Positions 9,533 to 17,880 of a stretch of DNA of 64,000 nt are shown here, one piece after another. Made by a program: the position numbers and the translations under genes. Where the stretch lies: contig NZ_KZ859505.1 in the NCBI RefSeq assembly GCF_003382685.1, forward strand, positions 73,897-137,896. Direction: 5' to 3'. Each line of letters opens with the position of its first letter. Positions within the stretch are counted from its first letter, which is position 1. Origin of the DNA: Halorussus litoreus (lineage in GTDB: Archaea > Halobacteriota > Halobacteria > Halobacteriales > Haladaptataceae). The notes beneath the pieces were generated by a model that did no database searches, was not told the origin of the DNA, and was given only the letters and a program-made list of their open reading frames with translations.

Positions 9533-9741
9533 AGCGGTTGGTTCGCCAGCCCACCCTGTTCCGTCACTGTCGTCTTGGGCGACAACGCCGTCCTGAGCGC
9601 GCGAAATCTCCGTTACCGGACCGCCGTTCCGCGTTACCAGAACGTAGCGCGGACTTGGCGGTCGGTAGTCGCTCGTTCGCTCGCTGAACGATTGGCGCGT
9701 TTATTCCCGGATTCGGTCGTCCTTCCAACGAGGTTGATAGA

Positions 9742-10428
9742 ATGACACGAAAAGCAACGCTCGTAGCGGTCGTCGCACTGCTCGCGCTCGGAACGTCGGC
9801 CGCGCTCGCGTTCGGCGCTGCCCCGGGAGCGACCGGCGACGCCGCGATGGCACAGGACACGACGACAGCCGAGGAGACGACGGCGATGGGCCAGGAGACG
9901 ACGATGGCCGAGGCGGCGAACGTCACCTTCGAGGACCAGACCTCGAACGGTAGCGCGGTCGTCGTCGACGAGGTAGTCGTACCCGAAGGCGGGTTCGTGG
10001 TGATCCACGCCGCCGAGGAGGCCACCGAGGACCCGGCCCAGAACGAGACCGAGTTCGAAGGCGTCACGCAGACCGAGACGGAGATGGACACCGCGATGGT
10101 TACCGAAACGGAGATGGACGGAGCGATGGCCCAGCAGTACGCCGCGGGCGAGGTGCTGGGTAACTCGACGTACCTCGAGCCGGGCACCCACGAGAACGTG
10201 ACGGTCACCCTCGACGTGCCCATCGAGGAGGATCAGGTGCTCATCGCGATGCCGCACCTCGACACCAACGACAACCAGCTGTACGAGTTCCCCGAGGCTG
10301 ACGACCCGTACACCGACGACGCGGGTGCCGTCACCGACTGGGGCGAGGTGACCGTCGAGGAGGACGTGGCCGAGACGACCATGGCTGACGACGGCGACGA
10401 GGAGGACGGAGAAACCACGACCGAGTAG
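9742..10428 (+). CDS. Exported acidic protein with DUF7282-like domain
   Basis: A 228-residue protein with a Sec-type signal (residues 2-27: KATLVAVVALLALGTSAALA) and an acidic, Thr-rich mature chain. A low-complexity linker rich in TTAEETT and TETEMD units (residues 38-55 and 105-130) surrounds and interrupts a domain ending with YLEPGTHENVTVTLD, VLIAMPHLDTNDNQLYEF and DDPYTDDAGAV. This pattern is typical of haloarchaeal secreted DUF7282 domains (recalled, not searched). There is no lipobox. The function is unknown; a surface or extracellular role is likely. The tail ends GETTTE. Confidence 0.7.
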   Translation: MTRKATLVAVVALLALGTSAALAFGAAPGATGDAAMAQDTTTAEETTAMGQETTMAEAANVTFEDQTSNGSAVVVDEVVVPEGGFVVIHAAEEATEDPAQNETEFEGVTQTETEMDTAMVTETEMDGAMAQQYAAGEVLGNSTYLEPGTHENVTVTLDVPIEEDQVLIAMPHLDTNDNQLYEFPEADDPYTDDAGAVTDWGEVTVEEDVAETTMADDGDEEDGETTTE

Positions 10429-10513
10429 ATGTGAGGAAGACACGAAGGAAGTGAGGACGAGACGAAGGTGTCGACGAACGCGAACCCGTAGCGACGACCG
10501 GCCGGGGCCGTCC

Positions 10514-10927
10514 CTACCCGTCCTCCATCTCGGCCTGACACCGGGCAATCCACTGCTCCTCGAAGTCGTCGTGATTCAGCACGCGCCCGGTCAGATCGCC
10601 GATCTCGGTCACGCCCTCTTCTTCGCACCAGTCGAGGCACGTCCGATAGACGTCCATCGGCAAGTCGTCGGTGTCCCGGACGATTCGGAGTCGGTCCGCA
10701 CCGGCAAGGTAGGTCACGAACGCGCGGGTGTGACCGTCGGTCAGCATCCACTCGTCCTCGACCTTGCGGACTGGGAGCGCGTCGTAGTTCGGGTCCGCGA
10801 AGTCGAACCACTGGGTCACCAGCGATAGCTTCAGCCCGTCGACGTACAACTGGCTGGGCCGGACGTCGTCGATAGCGATGGGGAAGGGCTGCGGCTCGGC
10901 GGAAGCGGACCCGTCGGCGTCCGTCAT
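10514..10927 (-). CDS. ParB/sulfiredoxin-like small acidic protein
   Basis: A 137-residue protein, counted from ATG 10927 (MTDADG). A 7-residue longer start exists at 10948, but 10927 lies 28 nt from the TATA-like cgattaag at 10951-10958, fitting a leaderless transcript. The segment AIDDVRPSQLYVDGLKL followed by LPVRKVEDEWMLTDGHTRAF resembles the ParB-like fold, in which D-G-H-x-R is the conserved nucleotide-binding loop. The C-terminus contains two Cys residues (CLDWCEEEG) and another in RCQAEM. No partner is evident; it is divergent from the hydrolase gene. Confidence 0.55.
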   Translation of the reverse strand: MTDADGSASAEPQPFPIAIDDVRPSQLYVDGLKLSLVTQWFDFADPNYDALPVRKVEDEWMLTDGHTRAFVTYLAGADRLRIVRDTDDLPMDVYRTCLDWCEEEGVTEIGDLTGRVLNHDDFEEQWIARCQAEMEDG

Positions 10928-10948
10928 GGTCGCCGGTTCGGGCATCAA

Positions 10949-10962
10949 GCCTTAATCGTTTC
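10949..10962. promoter_or_regulatory. TATA-like element shared by two divergent genes
   Basis: The sequence cttaatcg (10951-10958) is centred about 26 nt before the plus-strand ATG at 10980 and about 28 nt before the minus-strand ATG at 10927. Read on the minus strand it is cgattaag. Only 52 nt separate the two start codons. Confidence 0.5.
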
Positions 10963-10979
10963 CCCCGCGCACGTTCGGT

Positions 10980-11876
10980 ATGGAGATACCAGGACCGTGG
11001 ACCCACGAGCAGGCCGTGGTCGGCGACGTGCGCCTCCACTACGTGACCGCAGGCGACCCGGACGACCCACTGGTCGTCCTGCTCCACGGCTTTCCGGAGT
11101 TCTGGTACTCGTGGCGGCGCCAGATTCCGGCGCTGGCAGACGCCGGATTTCGCGTCGTCGCGCCCGATATGCGAGGGTACAACCGCTCGGAGAAGCCCCA
11201 CGGCGTCGGGAGCTACGGAACGGACGAACTCGTCGGCGACGTGGTTGGACTGATCGAGCAGTTCGACCGCGAACGGGCCCACGTCGTCGGCCACGACTGG
11301 GGCGGCGTCGTGGCGTGGGAGACGGCGATTCGTGAACCCGAGACAGTCGACTCGCTCGCGGTGCTGAACGCGCCCCACACAGGTCGCTACCGCGACGAAC
11401 TCCGGGAGAGTGCCGAGCAGCGGCGGCGGTCGCTGTACGCCCTCTACTTTCAGCTTCCGAGACTCCCGGAGTTCACGCTCGGCGCGCGAGGCGGTACGGG
11501 AGTCGCTGCGATGCTCCGGGCGACCGCGGCCCCCGGCGCGTTCGAGGAGGCCGACCTCCGGCGCTACCGCGAGGCCGCGTGTCGACCGGGCGCGCTCACC
11601 GCGATGCTGAACTACTACCGGGCAGCCTTCCGAGAGGGCGTCCGCGAGGAGGTCAGCGCACTGCTCGGCGGGAGTCGGCCCGACCGGCGCGTCCGCGTTC
11701 CGACCTTGCTCGTCTGGGGCGAACAGGACGCCGCGCTCAGTACGGAACTGACCGAAGGGCTGGCGCGGTGGGTGCCGGACCTGCGCGTCGAGCGGTTCCC
11801 CGAGGCGAGCCACTGGGTGCAGAACGAGCGGCCGGAGGCGGTGAACGACTTGCTGTCGGGATTCCTCGGCCACTGA
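10980..11876 (+). CDS. Alpha/beta hydrolase, epoxide-hydrolase type
   Basis: A 298-residue soluble hydrolase. HGFPEFWYSWR (about 35-46) is the oxyanion-hole H-G-x-P motif with the Trp typical of epoxide hydrolases. The nucleophile is D106 in GHDWGG, which points to epoxide hydrolase or haloalkane dehalogenase chemistry rather than a serine esterase. The catalytic base is H278 in ASHWVQNE, and EQDAAL near 250 supplies the acid region. Epoxide hydrolases add water to epoxides. The substrate cannot be inferred. It is convergent with the gene at 11889. Confidence 0.85.
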   Translation: MEIPGPWTHEQAVVGDVRLHYVTAGDPDDPLVVLLHGFPEFWYSWRRQIPALADAGFRVVAPDMRGYNRSEKPHGVGSYGTDELVGDVVGLIEQFDRERAHVVGHDWGGVVAWETAIREPETVDSLAVLNAPHTGRYRDELRESAEQRRRSLYALYFQLPRLPEFTLGARGGTGVAAMLRATAAPGAFEEADLRRYREAACRPGALTAMLNYYRAAFREGVREEVSALLGGSRPDRRVRVPTLLVWGEQDAALSTELTEGLARWVPDLRVERFPEASHWVQNERPEAVNDLLSGFLGH

Positions 11877-11888
11877 GTCTTTGCGAGC

Positions 11889-12251
11889 TCAGTCGACGCG
11901 GTCCTCGGGGAGTCGGCCGCTCTCGGGCATCACCTCAGCGTACCCCGAGAGGTCGGTGGTGTCCGCGAGGTGCTCGTGCCACGAGGCGGGGTAGCTGAGG
12001 GTCCCGTCGACCTCGAAGACGCGCTCGCCGGGTTGCAACGTCCGCGCGTCGGTGACGCGGTCGTCGAGCGAACTCGCGAACCGGTCGGCGTCGTCGTCCA
12101 GCGCTTCGGCGTAGGCCTCCGCGAGATCTCGCGGAACGCCGGGCCCCTCGACCGGGTGTCGGCGTTCGAGGTATCTGAGGAGTTCTCTCGCAGTGAGATA
12201 CTCGTCGTGGCGAAACAGCGACTCCACGAGGTCCGAGTCGACGGACGGCAT
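11889..12251 (-). CDS. Conserved haloarchaeal hypothetical protein
   Basis: A 120-residue acidic soluble protein starting MPSVDSDLVES. An upstream in-frame start at 12278 is possible, but a TATA-like cttttggg near 12280-12288 is about 30 nt before 12251, favouring the shorter form. The N-terminal 45 residues (SLFRHDEYLTARELLRYLER) could form helices; the C-terminal half (VFEVDGTLSYPASWHEHLAD) looks beta-rich. No family recognised and no metal or catalytic motif is seen. It ends 12 nt from the convergent hydrolase gene. Confidence 0.6.
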   Translation of the reverse strand: MPSVDSDLVESLFRHDEYLTARELLRYLERRHPVEGPGVPRDLAEAYAEALDDDADRFASSLDDRVTDARTLQPGERVFEVDGTLSYPASWHEHLADTTDLSGYAEVMPESGRLPEDRVD

Positions 12252-12361
12252 GGAGACGTGCTGCGACCCGACTCCCAAAAGCGCGGCGTACGGTTTCAGA
12301 GAGGTGGGCCGCGGTAGGGGGGAGAACGGCGGTGGTTGTCCTTCGGAGGATCTGCTCTCGC

Positions 12362-13543
12362 TCAGTTCGCCGTGCTGACGATCTTGATCACGTCGCCCTC
12401 CTCCAGTTCGTAGCTCTCGCTTACCTCGCGGTCGGTCTTGCCGTTCACGGCGTGGAGGTAGCCGTCGCCGATGTCCGAGTGGACCGCGTACGCGAGGTCC
12501 TTCGGCGTCGAGCCGTGGGTGAGTAGGAAGGCGTCCGGGAGGACGTTGCCCTTCGCGTCGGTCCAGCGCGTCTCGTTCTGGACCGGGTAGGCCGTAATCT
12601 GGTCGAGCAGGTCGTAGACGGCGTAGTTCAGCGCCTGCTGGACGCCCGTCCCGCCCCAGTCGGCCATGACCTCGCGGATCTTCTCGAGGCCGGCCGCCTG
12701 CTCGTCGCTCAGGTCGCCGACCACCTCGAAGTCCTCGTCGCCGGAGTCGTAGTCGACGGCTCCGGCCTCGGCGGCCTGTCGCAGAGCGAGTTCACCTTCA
12801 GCAGTCGCGGGAATGACGGGCTTACCGGTCTCGCGCAGGCGTTCGATGTTCTCCGGGGGCGCGACGTCGGCCTTGTTCGCGACGAGGACGATGGGTTTGG
12901 TCCGGGCGCGAACGTCGCGGGCGAGCGCTTCGCGGTGCTCGTCGGTCCACTGAATCGGGTCCTCGGGGTAGTCCAGTTCGCGCAGGCTGGCCGCCACGTC
13001 GGCCTCGCTCGCGCCGAACCCGGTCAGCATCTCCGCGAGCGCGTCGTCCACGTCGAAGTCCGGCGAGCGCGACTGGCGCTCGACGGTCTCCCAGTTGCGC
13101 TCGATGATGCCCGCGAGCCACTGGTCCATCTCCTCCTCGATGAAGTCGACCTCCTCGACGGGGTCGTAACTGCCGACCTCGACGGGTTCGCCCTCCTCGT
13201 TCGTCCCGCCGGAGGCGTCGACCACGTTCACGATGGCGTCGGCGTTGGTCAGCTCGTCGAGGAACTGGTTGCCGAGGCCCCGGCCCTCGTGCGCGCCGGG
13301 GACAAGCCCGGCCACGTCGAGCAGTTCGATGGGGACGTAGCGCTTGCCGTCGCGGCAGTTCTCGTCGCCGCAGCGCTCGTCGCGTTCGAGGCAGGGGCAG
13401 TCGGTCCGGACCGAACTCACCCCGCGATTCGCGTCGATGGTCGTGAACGGGTAGTTCGCCACGTCAACGTCGGCTCTCGTGGCCGCCTTGTAGAAGGTGG
13501 ACTTGCCCGCGTTGGGCTTGCCCGCCAGCGCGATGGAGATCAT
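12362..13543 (-). CDS. ychF: YchF/OLA1-type GTPase (Obg superfamily) with TGS domain
   Basis: A 393-residue P-loop NTPase. G1 is GKPNAGKST (residues 8-16), G2 TTID in NYPFTTID, G3 DVAGLVPGA with the Obg-type GHEGRG-like region, and G4 NKAD (about 224). The archaeal form carries Cys-rich [15 protein letters not shown] near residue 50. The C-terminal 70 residues form a TGS domain ([19 protein letters not shown]). Bacterial and eukaryotic relatives bind ribosomes and act in translation or stress control. The gene stands alone; the spacer upstream carries repeat copy B. Confidence 0.9.
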   Translation of the reverse strand: MISIALAGKPNAGKSTFYKAATRADVDVANYPFTTIDANRGVSSVRTDCPCLERDERCGDENCRDGKRYVPIELLDVAGLVPGAHEGRGLGNQFLDELTNADAIVNVVDASGGTNEEGEPVEVGSYDPVEEVDFIEEEMDQWLAGIIERNWETVERQSRSPDFDVDDALAEMLTGFGASEADVAASLRELDYPEDPIQWTDEHREALARDVRARTKPIVLVANKADVAPPENIERLRETGKPVIPATAEGELALRQAAEAGAVDYDSGDEDFEVVGDLSDEQAAGLEKIREVMADWGGTGVQQALNYAVYDLLDQITAYPVQNETRWTDAKGNVLPDAFLLTHGSTPKDLAYAVHSDIGDGYLHAVNGKTDREVSESYELEEGDVIKIVSTAN

Positions 13544-13684
13544 GAGTGGGAGTACCGGCGTTCGGGGGAACTGCCTTTCGGTTCCGCGGATTCGCGACGA
13601 AACTGGGTGCTCGGTCGAAATTGCTCGATGCGATCGCCGCCTCGGTCCGGGAACTCTCTCGCGCTCGGTGACCCGTCAGACGGG

Positions 13685-13736
13685 CGTGCGCTGGCTATCC
13701 TTCTGTCTGGCGTGCGCTGGCTTCCCTTCTGCCCGG
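13685..13736 (+). repeat. 26-bp tandem duplication at the left edge of element B
   Basis: Positions 13685-13710 and 13711-13736 share cgtgcgctggct and ccttctg segments (24 or so of 26 bases alike); a third, partial unit runs into the left edge of element B. Part of the unit (gctatccttc) recurs at the left edge of element E at about 32428. Confidence 0.75.
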
Positions 13737-14174
13737 CGCGTGCTGCGCGGCGCTCTCGTGCGCCGCGCCAAACGCGCGAGGGACGAGCATCGCAGGGCGA
13801 AGCCCGAGACGCGCAGGAGGCTGGGGAGGTGTGAGGCCCGCGGTCGCGGTGCTGTGCGGTTGCGGGGCTGTGCGGTTGCGGGGCTGTGCGGTTGCGGGGC
13901 TGTGCGGTTGCGGGGCTGTGCGGTTGCGGGGCTGTGCGGTTGCGGGGCTGTGCGGTTGCGGGGCTGTGCGGTTGCGGGGCTGTGCGGTCGCGGTGCGGTT
14001 GCGGTTACTCCTAGGCTCAAGCAATAGCTAGCTTCGCGATTTCGTCCCTCTCTGTCACAGTCCGTTTTAGCTAGCTACCTCCGAAGCCTATGAGTAACCG
14101 CAACCTCGTCCTCCCCAGCCTCCTCGTTCGCTTCGCTCACTCGTCCCTCGAGCGCGTTGCTCGCACGCGCCGGG
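13732..14174. repeat. Dispersed palindromic element, copy B (most complete)
   Basis: It lies in the 741-nt divergent spacer between ychF and the dodecin gene, which has no real ORF. The arms are nested inverted repeats: 12-bp ends cccggcgcgtgc (13732-13743) and gcacgcgccggg (14163-14174); cgagggacgag (13777-13787) against 14140-14150; aggaggctggggagg (13815-13829) against 14110-14124; and a centre ggttactcctaggct...tagctagctt (14003-14034) against 14069-14099. The left arm also has hairpins GCGCGGCG/CGCCGCGC and GGGC-gaa-GCCC. A 16-bp tandem array expands the left arm. Confidence 0.9.
13851..13994 (+). repeat. 16-bp tandem array, nine units
   Basis: The unit gctgtgcggttgcggg repeats head to tail from 13851: eight identical copies and a ninth variant (gctgtgcggtcgcggt). 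Because 16 is not a multiple of three, the array is open in several frames and creates spurious ORFs on both strands. It sits within the left arm of element B. Confidence 0.95.
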
Positions 14175-14284
14175 AATCAAAATATGAATGTGCTATCGAA
14201 GAACTCCTCCACTACTGAAACTACTCGAAAGACATTCCGAGCGGCCACAAGACGCTACACAACTCCCGTCGTACGCCTGTTGCC

Positions 14285-14494
14285 ATGACGGCAGTCAAGA
14301 TCATCAAGGTGCTCGGCACCTCCGAGGAAGGGTGGGAGCAGGCGGCCCACGAAGCGGTCGAACAGGCCAGTCACACCATCGACGACATCCACGGGGTCGA
14401 GGTCGAGGACTGGACCGCAGACGTGGAGAACGGTGAGATACAGGAGTACAAGACCACCGTCGAGGTGGCGTTCCCGGTCCACGACGAGCAGTAG
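14285..14494 (+). CDS. Dodecin-family protein
   Basis: A 69-residue protein with the dodecin beta-alpha-beta-beta pattern: KIIKVLGTSEEGWEQA, helix to about residue 30, then IHGVEVEDWTADVENGEI and YKTTVEVAFPV. Dodecins assemble into hollow 12-mers; haloarchaeal flavin-storing dodecin uses a Trp at the start of the second strand to stack flavins. Here that position reads IHGVEV, with Gly37 in place of Trp, and a Trp appears six residues later (W43). It may belong to the non-flavin dodecin subgroup. It is convergent with 14505, with a 10-nt gap. Confidence 0.85.
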   Translation: MTAVKIIKVLGTSEEGWEQAAHEAVEQASHTIDDIHGVEVEDWTADVENGEIQEYKTTVEVAFPVHDEQ

Positions 14495-14504
14495 CTTCAC
14501 CGCT

Positions 14505-15323
14505 CTACTCGCCCGGCTCTGGCTCCCAGCGAACGCTGCTCGACGCCGACTCCGGCCGCGCAGTCAGTCCGTAACCGATGGCGTACCACGGACCGGCCAC
14601 CGCGGCGAGTACGAACGCGCCTCGCCCGACCGCGGAGGCCGACTGGCCGTCGGCGACGGCGGCGACGGTGCCGGCTGTCACCAGCACGGCGACCGGCAGG
14701 AGCGCCTGCCGAGTCTTCCCGCGCTTGACCGCCGAGCCGACGACCGACGCGGCCACGAACGCCGCGACCATCGCTTGCAGGTGGACGTACGACGGCGGTT
14801 CGAAGGCACCGCCGACCACTACGTCGTAGTACTCGGTCCCCACGAGTGTGGCGAACACACCGACCGGAATCCAGAGCGTTCGCCGGGGCGTCAGCGGCCG
14901 GAAGCGCCCGGTTCGGCCGGCGAAGATGCCGACGACGAGCGCGATGACTCCGAGCGTCGAGAGGACCATTCGGAGTATCGAGCTCGCCCCGTCGAGCACC
15001 CCGGCGCTTCTGAACTGATATTCGTAGTACTCGCCCTTGTACGCGACGTACTCGTGGCCCGCGAACGCATCGTAGGCCGCGGCGTGTTCGCCGGACCAGA
15101 CTCTCCCCGAGTGGCCGTCGAGTCCGGCGTCGAAGCGGTCCTGCGCGACCGGCGGGAGCTCCTCAAAGGCGATGGTCTCCTCGCCCGGCGGCGTGTCGCC
15201 GACCGTCTCGACCGCCGAGAGGTGATACAGGTTCTCGCCGTGGTGCGGAAAGAGGTAGAGCGGGTGTGCGACGACCAGGAGGCCGACGAGCGCGAGGACG
15301 AGGCCGACCGACCGGACGTTCAT
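14505..15323 (-). CDS. Polytopic membrane protein with a large external loop
   Basis: A 272-residue protein. The first segment (VGLVLALVGLLVVAHPLYLF) is followed by about 95 mainly polar residues (LYHLSAVETVGDTPPGEETI through YKGEYYEYQF), then five or six hydrophobic segments (ILRMVLSTLGVIALVVGIF; LWIPVGVFATLVG; LQAMVAAFVAASVVG; ALLPVAVLVTAGTVAAVA; FVLAAVAGPWYAIGYG). The acidic polar domain is probably outside the cell. I do not recognise the family; similar proteins occur in halophiles by memory. It overlaps no neighbour. Confidence 0.65.
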   Translation of the reverse strand: MNVRSVGLVLALVGLLVVAHPLYLFPHHGENLYHLSAVETVGDTPPGEETIAFEELPPVAQDRFDAGLDGHSGRVWSGEHAAAYDAFAGHEYVAYKGEYYEYQFRSAGVLDGASSILRMVLSTLGVIALVVGIFAGRTGRFRPLTPRRTLWIPVGVFATLVGTEYYDVVVGGAFEPPSYVHLQAMVAAFVAASVVGSAVKRGKTRQALLPVAVLVTAGTVAAVADGQSASAVGRGAFVLAAVAGPWYAIGYGLTARPESASSSVRWEPEPGE

Positions 15324-15455
15324 GTTCCGCGCTCGCGCCGCGGAAAGTAAATCTCTTCTGGTGTTACCGAAGTGGAACTTCCGGACCTCCGTTCAGCCCC
15401 GCCGGCCCCCGGCAACTACACAGACCTCTACTCCCAGTGGTCGGCCAGCAGGCGC

Positions 15456-16454
15456 TCACTCCCGGTCGGCCAGCAGACCCGCCGCGAGCAGGGGAACGAC
15501 CAGCGTCGCCTCGGCCTCGACCTGCGTGTAGTTGCTCTCCGTTCGCTCGTCGTCGCCCGCGCCGTCCTTGATCTTGCCCCACGAGACGGCCTCGTCCGGC
15601 GGCGCGCCCGACAGCGAGCCGTCCCCCTCCATCCCGGTCGAGACGTACACCGCGTAGTCGGCCCCGCCGCGGAACAGGTTGGTCATGATGGCGTGGTGCT
15701 TGGGCACGCCGCCACCGAGCACTATCAGTCCCGTCTCGTCGGCGAGCATCCCCTCGTCGATGAGTCGGTCGTAGTCCTCGACGATCTCGATGCCTACGTC
15801 CGGGCCGACTCCCTGCCGGTAGTAGTAGAGGAAGTTGCCGACCTCCGCGTCGGTCAGCGCCGGGCAGAACACCGGCACGTCGTTGTCGGCGGCCTGCTTC
15901 AGGACGGAGTCCTCGTCGTCGAGGGTCGCACCGAGTTCCCGGGCGAACTCGGTCGGGGTTCGGACCGCCTCGTCGGCGAAGAAGTCGTCGAAGAAGTCGT
16001 AGAGGTACTCCTCGAGCCAGACGTACCGGTCGGAGGGGACGAAGATGTTGCCCAGCCGGTTGATGCCCCGCTCGCGCATCTCGGCCTCGTCGACGTCCCA
16101 TTCGCCCATCTTGAACGGCTTCGCGGTCTTGATCACGTCTTCGGTGATCGAGCCGGAGGTGGTGATGAGCACGTCCACGAACCCCTCGCGCACGAGCGCG
16201 GCCACGACCTCCCGCAACCCCGAGGAGACGACGTTCGAGGTCATCGTCAGATACACCTTGGCGTCGGCCTCGTCCATCGTCTGGAGGAGGTCGATGGCCT
16301 CGGCGAGGTGGGTCGCCTGGAAGCCGGTCGTCTCGTAGGTCGACAGCATCTCGAAGACGTCGAACTCTCCGCGGAAGTCGTAGCCCGCCACGTCGGCGGT
16401 GTCGAGTTCCTCGTCGCTCCCCGGAATCACGTGATCGCGGCTCTCGTCGGTCAT
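15456..16454 (-). CDS. dys: Deoxyhypusine synthase
   Basis: A 332-residue NAD-dependent enzyme that transfers an aminobutyl group (from spermidine or, in archaea, possibly agmatine via a variant route) to a lysine of initiation factor aIF5A. The active-site lysine is K294 in VSWGKIKDGA. NAD-site motifs include TMTSNVVSSG, LITTSGSITED and VLGGGVPKHH; STGMEGDGSLSGAPPDEA is the conserved segment before the lysine. The start is ATG 16454 (MTDESRDHVIPG); an upstream extension is not supported. aIF5A is not in the window. Confidence 0.93.
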   Translation of the reverse strand: MTDESRDHVIPGSDEELDTADVAGYDFRGEFDVFEMLSTYETTGFQATHLAEAIDLLQTMDEADAKVYLTMTSNVVSSGLREVVAALVREGFVDVLITTSGSITEDVIKTAKPFKMGEWDVDEAEMRERGINRLGNIFVPSDRYVWLEEYLYDFFDDFFADEAVRTPTEFARELGATLDDEDSVLKQAADNDVPVFCPALTDAEVGNFLYYYRQGVGPDVGIEIVEDYDRLIDEGMLADETGLIVLGGGVPKHHAIMTNLFRGGADYAVYVSTGMEGDGSLSGAPPDEAVSWGKIKDGAGDDERTESNYTQVEAEATLVVPLLAAGLLADRE

Positions 16455-16541
16455 AGAGTCCGGTAGGGAGTTGTCCAGCAAGAGTCTTGCACTTCGTCGC
16501 CGCAACGTCACTGGTCGCTTACAACTTTCTAATACGAAAAA

Positions 16542-17324
16542 TTACAGATCCACAGCCATCATCACTTCGTCGACGTACTCGCCGTCGATCTTGTAGTGGT
16601 CCTCCCGGACGGCCTCGGTCTCCCAGCCGTGGCCTTCGAGGAACGCGATGGCGTCGTCGTTGGTCGAGGGCACGCTCTGGTACACCTTCTCGGCGTGGTT
16701 CGACGCGGCCCACTCCAGTCCGCGTTCGAGCAGGTGGCTCCCGATGCCGTTGCCCCGATAATCTTCGAGTACGCCCACGGTCAACTCCGCGGTGTGGGCG
16801 AGCTTGGCGAGTTCGGGCGCGTGGAGGTGGACCCAGCCGACCACCTCGTCTCCCGGGCTACTCCCGGTCGACGTTTCCGAGGCGTCGTACGCCTCGCCGT
16901 TCCCGACAGTCGCGACGAAGAACATCCGCGACTCCAGTTCGTTGTTCCGGAGCAGCGCCTCGTCGTGGTCGACCTCGTCGGCGACGCTCTCGGCCACGAT
17001 GTAGCTGCCCTGCTCTGCGACGCGGCGGATCGCGCCCACGATTCCCGAGAGGTCCTCCTGTCGCGCGGGCCTGATGGTGAAGTCCACCGCCTCTGTCTGG
17101 TACTCCTCGGCCGCGCCCTCCTCGAACGCGGCCCGGAGCTTGCCCTCCTGCTCTTCGATGTAGCCGTCGCGCTTCAGGATTGCGACGTGGTGGCGGAACC
17201 CGCCGGGGTCGACGTGGAGGCGCTCGCGCACTCGCTCGGCGTCGACCTCGCCGTGGCTCTCGATGTGTTCGTAGATGCGCTTGCGGTCCTCGTGGCCAAA
17301 CTCCAAGTTCTCGGAAAATTGCAT
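16542..17324 (-). CDS. Winged-helix plus GNAT acetyltransferase
   Basis: A 260-residue two-domain protein. Residues 10-60 (DRKRIYEHIESHGEVDAERV, then HVDPGGFRHHVAILKRDGYI) form a winged helix. Residues 85-260 are a GNAT fold with the acetyl-CoA loop VGVLEDYRGNGIGSHLLERG (about 175-195). Start ATG 17324 (MQFSENLEFG) is favoured because a TATA-like ggattaagt is about 30 nt upstream. Tandem ttaccaattaccatg abuts the start and could be an operator. A DNA-binding domain fused to an acetyltransferase suggests a regulator sensing or modifying a small molecule or protein; the target is unknown. Confidence 0.82.
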   Translation of the reverse strand: MQFSENLEFGHEDRKRIYEHIESHGEVDAERVRERLHVDPGGFRHHVAILKRDGYIEEQEGKLRAAFEEGAAEEYQTEAVDFTIRPARQEDLSGIVGAIRRVAEQGSYIVAESVADEVDHDEALLRNNELESRMFFVATVGNGEAYDASETSTGSSPGDEVVGWVHLHAPELAKLAHTAELTVGVLEDYRGNGIGSHLLERGLEWAASNHAEKVYQSVPSTNDDAIAFLEGHGWETEAVREDHYKIDGEYVDEVMMAVDL

Positions 17325-17467
17325 GGTAATTGGTAACAGGTGCCCCTCGTACTTAATCCTTTTCTCGACGAACCGGACCGAGTTCAGAGGAGTCCCGCGG
17401 ACGGTTCGGCCGTCGGCGCGGCCGCTCGGATTGGGGCCGCTATCGCGACGACCGGAAAAAAGCGGAC

Positions 17468-17827
17468 TCAGCGAGCCGGCACGCCGGTCAGGAGCTGTGC
17501 GGTGTCGACCACGTCGCGGGTGTCGAGGATGGTCTCGGCGACCACCCGAACCGTGAACTCGGCGTCGATCTCGCGGCCGTGACACCGGGCGTACAGCTCC
17601 AGCCAGTCGTTCGTGGCGCGCTCCAGCCGGGTCATCTCGGCGTCGTCGAGCGGGACGAAGTCGCCCGTCCGCGCGTCGACGTACACCTGCACGGCGTCGC
17701 CGACGCCCTCTCGGAGGTATCGAATCGCGCGCTCCTCGTCCGGCGGATCGGCCGGCGGGTCGAACGCCCGGCGGTCGGCCCGCGCGCGCTCGGCCAGCGC
17801 GTCGATACGGTCGCGGAACTCGCTCAT
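17468..17827 (-). CDS. Conserved haloarchaeal hypothetical protein
   Basis: A 119-residue, mostly helical, acidic protein (MSEFRDRIDALAERARADRR, then YVDARTGDFVPLDDAEMTRL and EFTVRVVAETILDTRDVVDT). No metal-binding or catalytic motif seen. It lies 53 nt downstream of fixC on the same strand and could be the last gene of the fixABC transcript. Neither fold nor function is recognised. Confidence 0.65.
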   Translation of the reverse strand: MSEFRDRIDALAERARADRRAFDPPADPPDEERAIRYLREGVGDAVQVYVDARTGDFVPLDDAEMTRLERATNDWLELYARCHGREIDAEFTVRVVAETILDTRDVVDTAQLLTGVPAR

Positions 17828-17880
17828 GATCGGACGAGCGCAGTCGTCATCATGGGCGGGCGAGTGCTCCCTTCACGCGG

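Noticed and set aside
13676-14031. Several 60-170 aa ORFs on both strands across the GC-rich array
   Set aside because: They arise from the 16-bp tandem array, which is open in several frames; the translated repeats (for example CGCGAVRLRG) are not protein-like and the region is a palindromic element.
13732-14174. CRISPR array
   Set aside because: The 16-bp units are contiguous without spacers and no cas genes are nearby, so it is a simple tandem repeat.
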